The notes below the pieces were generated by a model, which was not told the DNA's origin, made no database searches, and saw only the letters and a list, made by a program, of their open reading frames with translations. Source: Pseudomonas fulva (GTDB taxonomy: Bacteria; Pseudomonadota; Gammaproteobacteria; Pseudomonadales; Pseudomonadaceae). From it: a stretch of DNA of 64,000 nt. Numbering within the stretch: position 1 is the stretch's first letter; each line of letters opens with the position of its first letter. The stretch is from the NCBI RefSeq assembly GCF_015680705.1, contig NZ_JADNYP010000010.1, positions 110,877-174,876 on the forward strand, in the 5' to 3' direction. The position numbers and the translations under genes are program-made. This document shows, in pieces, positions 62,688 through 64,000 of the stretch.

Positions 62688-64000
62688 TGGCTCGCACAAC
62701 GGCTCCCCTTACCGACAACGCCTGCCGCACTGCAAAGGCTCGCGAACGTGAGTACAAGCTTTTTGACGGCGATGGCCTTTACCTGCTCGTGAAGCCCAAC
62801 GGTCGTAAAGGCTGGCGGTTCAGGTACGTGAAGCCCGATGGTCGCGAGGGCCTGACCTCACTCGGCAATTACCCGGTGGTCGGGCTGGCTGACGCTCGCC
62901 ACAAGCGCTTCGAGCTCAAACAGCAGCTCGCCAACGGCATTGACCCCATCCAATCCAAGCAGCAGGCCAAGGTGCAAGCCGTTATCAATGGCCGTACCTT
63001 CGAAAGCGTCGCGCTCGATTGGTATGCCGGGATGGTGCCCAAGTGGGCGCCGGGCCACGCCAAGACTGTACTCAGTCGGTTGAAGACTCATGTATTCCCT
63101 TTGCTCGGTGCCAGGGCAATCGTCGAGCTCGATACCCACGACCTCATGCAGCCTCTAGAAGCCGTGACGAAACGCGGCACCATCGACGTGGCGCTTAGGA
63201 TCAAGAACCACCTTCAAAGCATCATGCGCGAAGCCAAACGGCTGCGGCTGATCACCGCGAACCCGGCTCACGACCTCGATGGCTCGATCAAAGCACCACG
63301 GGTTACACATCGACCCGCACTACCCTTATCGCGGCTGCCAGAGCTACAAGCACGCATCGACGACTACAAAGGTCGTCCACTCACACGCCTTACCGTGATG
63401 CTGTCGCTGCACGTGTTCGTACGCTCCAGTGAACTGCGTTTTGCCCGCTGGGGCGAGTTCGACCTCCAGCGCGGCATCTGGGAGATCCCCGATACCCGCC
63501 CAGCGCTGGATGGTGTGCCCTTTTCCACAAGGGGTACAAAGATGGCCGGGGACATCCACGTTGTACCCTTATCGCCGCAGGCAGCGGCCTTGCTTGAGCA
63601 AATCCACGCGATCACCGGCATGTTCGAGCTGGTGTTCGCGGGAGATGCCAAACCGTGGAAACCGATGTCCGAGAACACGGTGAATGCCGCGCTCAGGACG
63701 ATGGGCTACGACACCAAGGTGGATATCTGCGGCCACGGATTCCGAGCCATGGCGTGCAGTGCGCTGGTCGAGTCGGGGCTGTGGTCAGAGATAGCGATCG
63801 AGCGCCAGATGAGCCACAAGGAACGCAATAACGTGCGGGCGGCTTATACCCACAAGGCCGAGTTTCTCGAAGAGCGCCGGATGATCATGACCTGGTGGAG
63901 TCGATTTCTGGAGGCGAACCGCGAGGACCATGTGACACCGCATGAGTTTGCCAAGCAGACGGGCGAGAACGTCACGCGCCTTCGCAGTGCCAAGAGGACC
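62687..64000 (+). CDS. P4-type tyrosine integrase, cut by the window end
   Basis: 438 codons from ATG 62687 with no stop before 64000. Residues 1-85: arm-type DUF4102 domain (YKLFDGDGLYLLVKPNGRKGWRFRYVKPDGREG, SLGNYPVVGLADAR). Residues 105-200: core-binding domain. Residues 210-400: catalytic domain with Arg246 (FVRSSELRFARW), His350-x2-Arg353 (GHGFRAMA), His377 (MSHKE) and nucleophile Tyr387 (AAYTHKAEFLEERR). All catalytic residues are present, so it should be active. It marks the left end of a genomic island or prophage inserted at tRNA-Thr. Confidence 0.95.
   Translation, partial: MARTTAPLTDNACRTAKAREREYKLFDGDGLYLLVKPNGRKGWRFRYVKPDGREGLTSLGNYPVVGLADARHKRFELKQQLANGIDPIQSKQQAKVQAVINGRTFESVALDWYAGMVPKWAPGHAKTVLSRLKTHVFPLLGARAIVELDTHDLMQPLEAVTKRGTIDVALRIKNHLQSIMREAKRLRLITANPAHDLDGSIKAPRVTHRPALPLSRLPELQARIDDYKGRPLTRLTVMLSLHVFVRSSELRFARWGEFDLQRGIWEIPDTRPALDGVPFSTRGTKMAGDIHVVPLSPQAAALLEQIHAITGMFELVFAGDAKPWKPMSENTVNAALRTMGYDTKVDICGHGFRAMACSALVESGLWSEIAIERQMSHKERNNVRAAYTHKAEFLEERRMIMTWWSRFLEANREDHVTPHEFAKQTGENVTRLRSAKRT

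Overview
The window looks like the chromosome of a Pseudomonas of the putida group. Evidence: GC-rich genes with Pseudomonas codon use, a glutathione-independent formaldehyde dehydrogenase (fdhA), Pseudomonas-type sox/gbc/dgc/cdh/cbc genes for choline-carnitine-betaine catabolism, REP-type intergenic repeats and solitary Rhs tip proteins. Family assignments were made by reading the sequence; no database search was run.

Layout. 1-5.1 kb: tail of an unknown gene, a glutathione S-transferase broken by one in-frame stop, a zinc/aspartic protease-like protein, a YihG-type acyltransferase with a PsrA-like palindrome upstream, a DUF2780 protein, and an AT-rich patch with one intact and one decayed solitary Rhs gene. 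5.1-14.5 kb (minus): glyA-soxBDAG-purU, then fdhA. 14.6-17.5 kb (minus): an unusual three-gene module (88-aa peptide, internally duplicated RmlC-like cupin, MFS exporter) wedged between glyA and ltaE. 18-21.5 kb: L-threonine aldolase, a divergent ZapA/coiled-coil pair and a chemoreceptor. 21.6-33.2 kb: gbcB/gbcA, a solitary Rhs gene, and a dipeptidase-DUF5943-dgcA-dgcB-etfA-etfB run. 33.4-45.6 kb: small unknowns, the carnitine operon caiX-cdhCAB, regulators cdhR and gbdR, sdaB, and the cbcXWV ABC transporter. 45.6-48.8 kb: hisBH-DUF2164-hisAF. 49-62.4 kb: OFA-family MFS transporter, AsmA-mutY-yggX, tRNA-Phe, a conserved unknown, gabP, an AotJQMP-like amino-acid ABC transporter, a methyltransferase and a small lipoprotein. 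62.4-64 kb: tRNA-Thr followed by a P4-type integrase that runs off the window, marking the left edge of an integrated element.

How the genes work together. Carnitine is taken up (CaiX, probably with CbcWV), oxidised and cleaved to glycine betaine (CdhA, CdhC, CdhB). Betaine is demethylated to dimethylglycine (GbcAB), sarcosine (DgcAB with a dedicated ETF) and glycine (SoxBDAG). One-carbon units go to THF or formaldehyde and are handled by GlyA, PurU and FdhA. Glycine becomes serine (GlyA) and serine becomes pyruvate (SdaB). GbdR and CdhR are the expected regulators.

Most interesting candidates: (i) the peptide/double-cupin/MFS module at 14640-17469, which could be a small biosynthesis-export system with a ribosomal peptide; (ii) a solitary Rhs tip protein with three PPxY motifs; (iii) a second, divergent ZapA plus coiled-coil pair; (iv) an inverted repeat that encloses the ribosome-binding site of the integrase gene; (v) a perfect PsrA-type operator before the acyltransferase gene.
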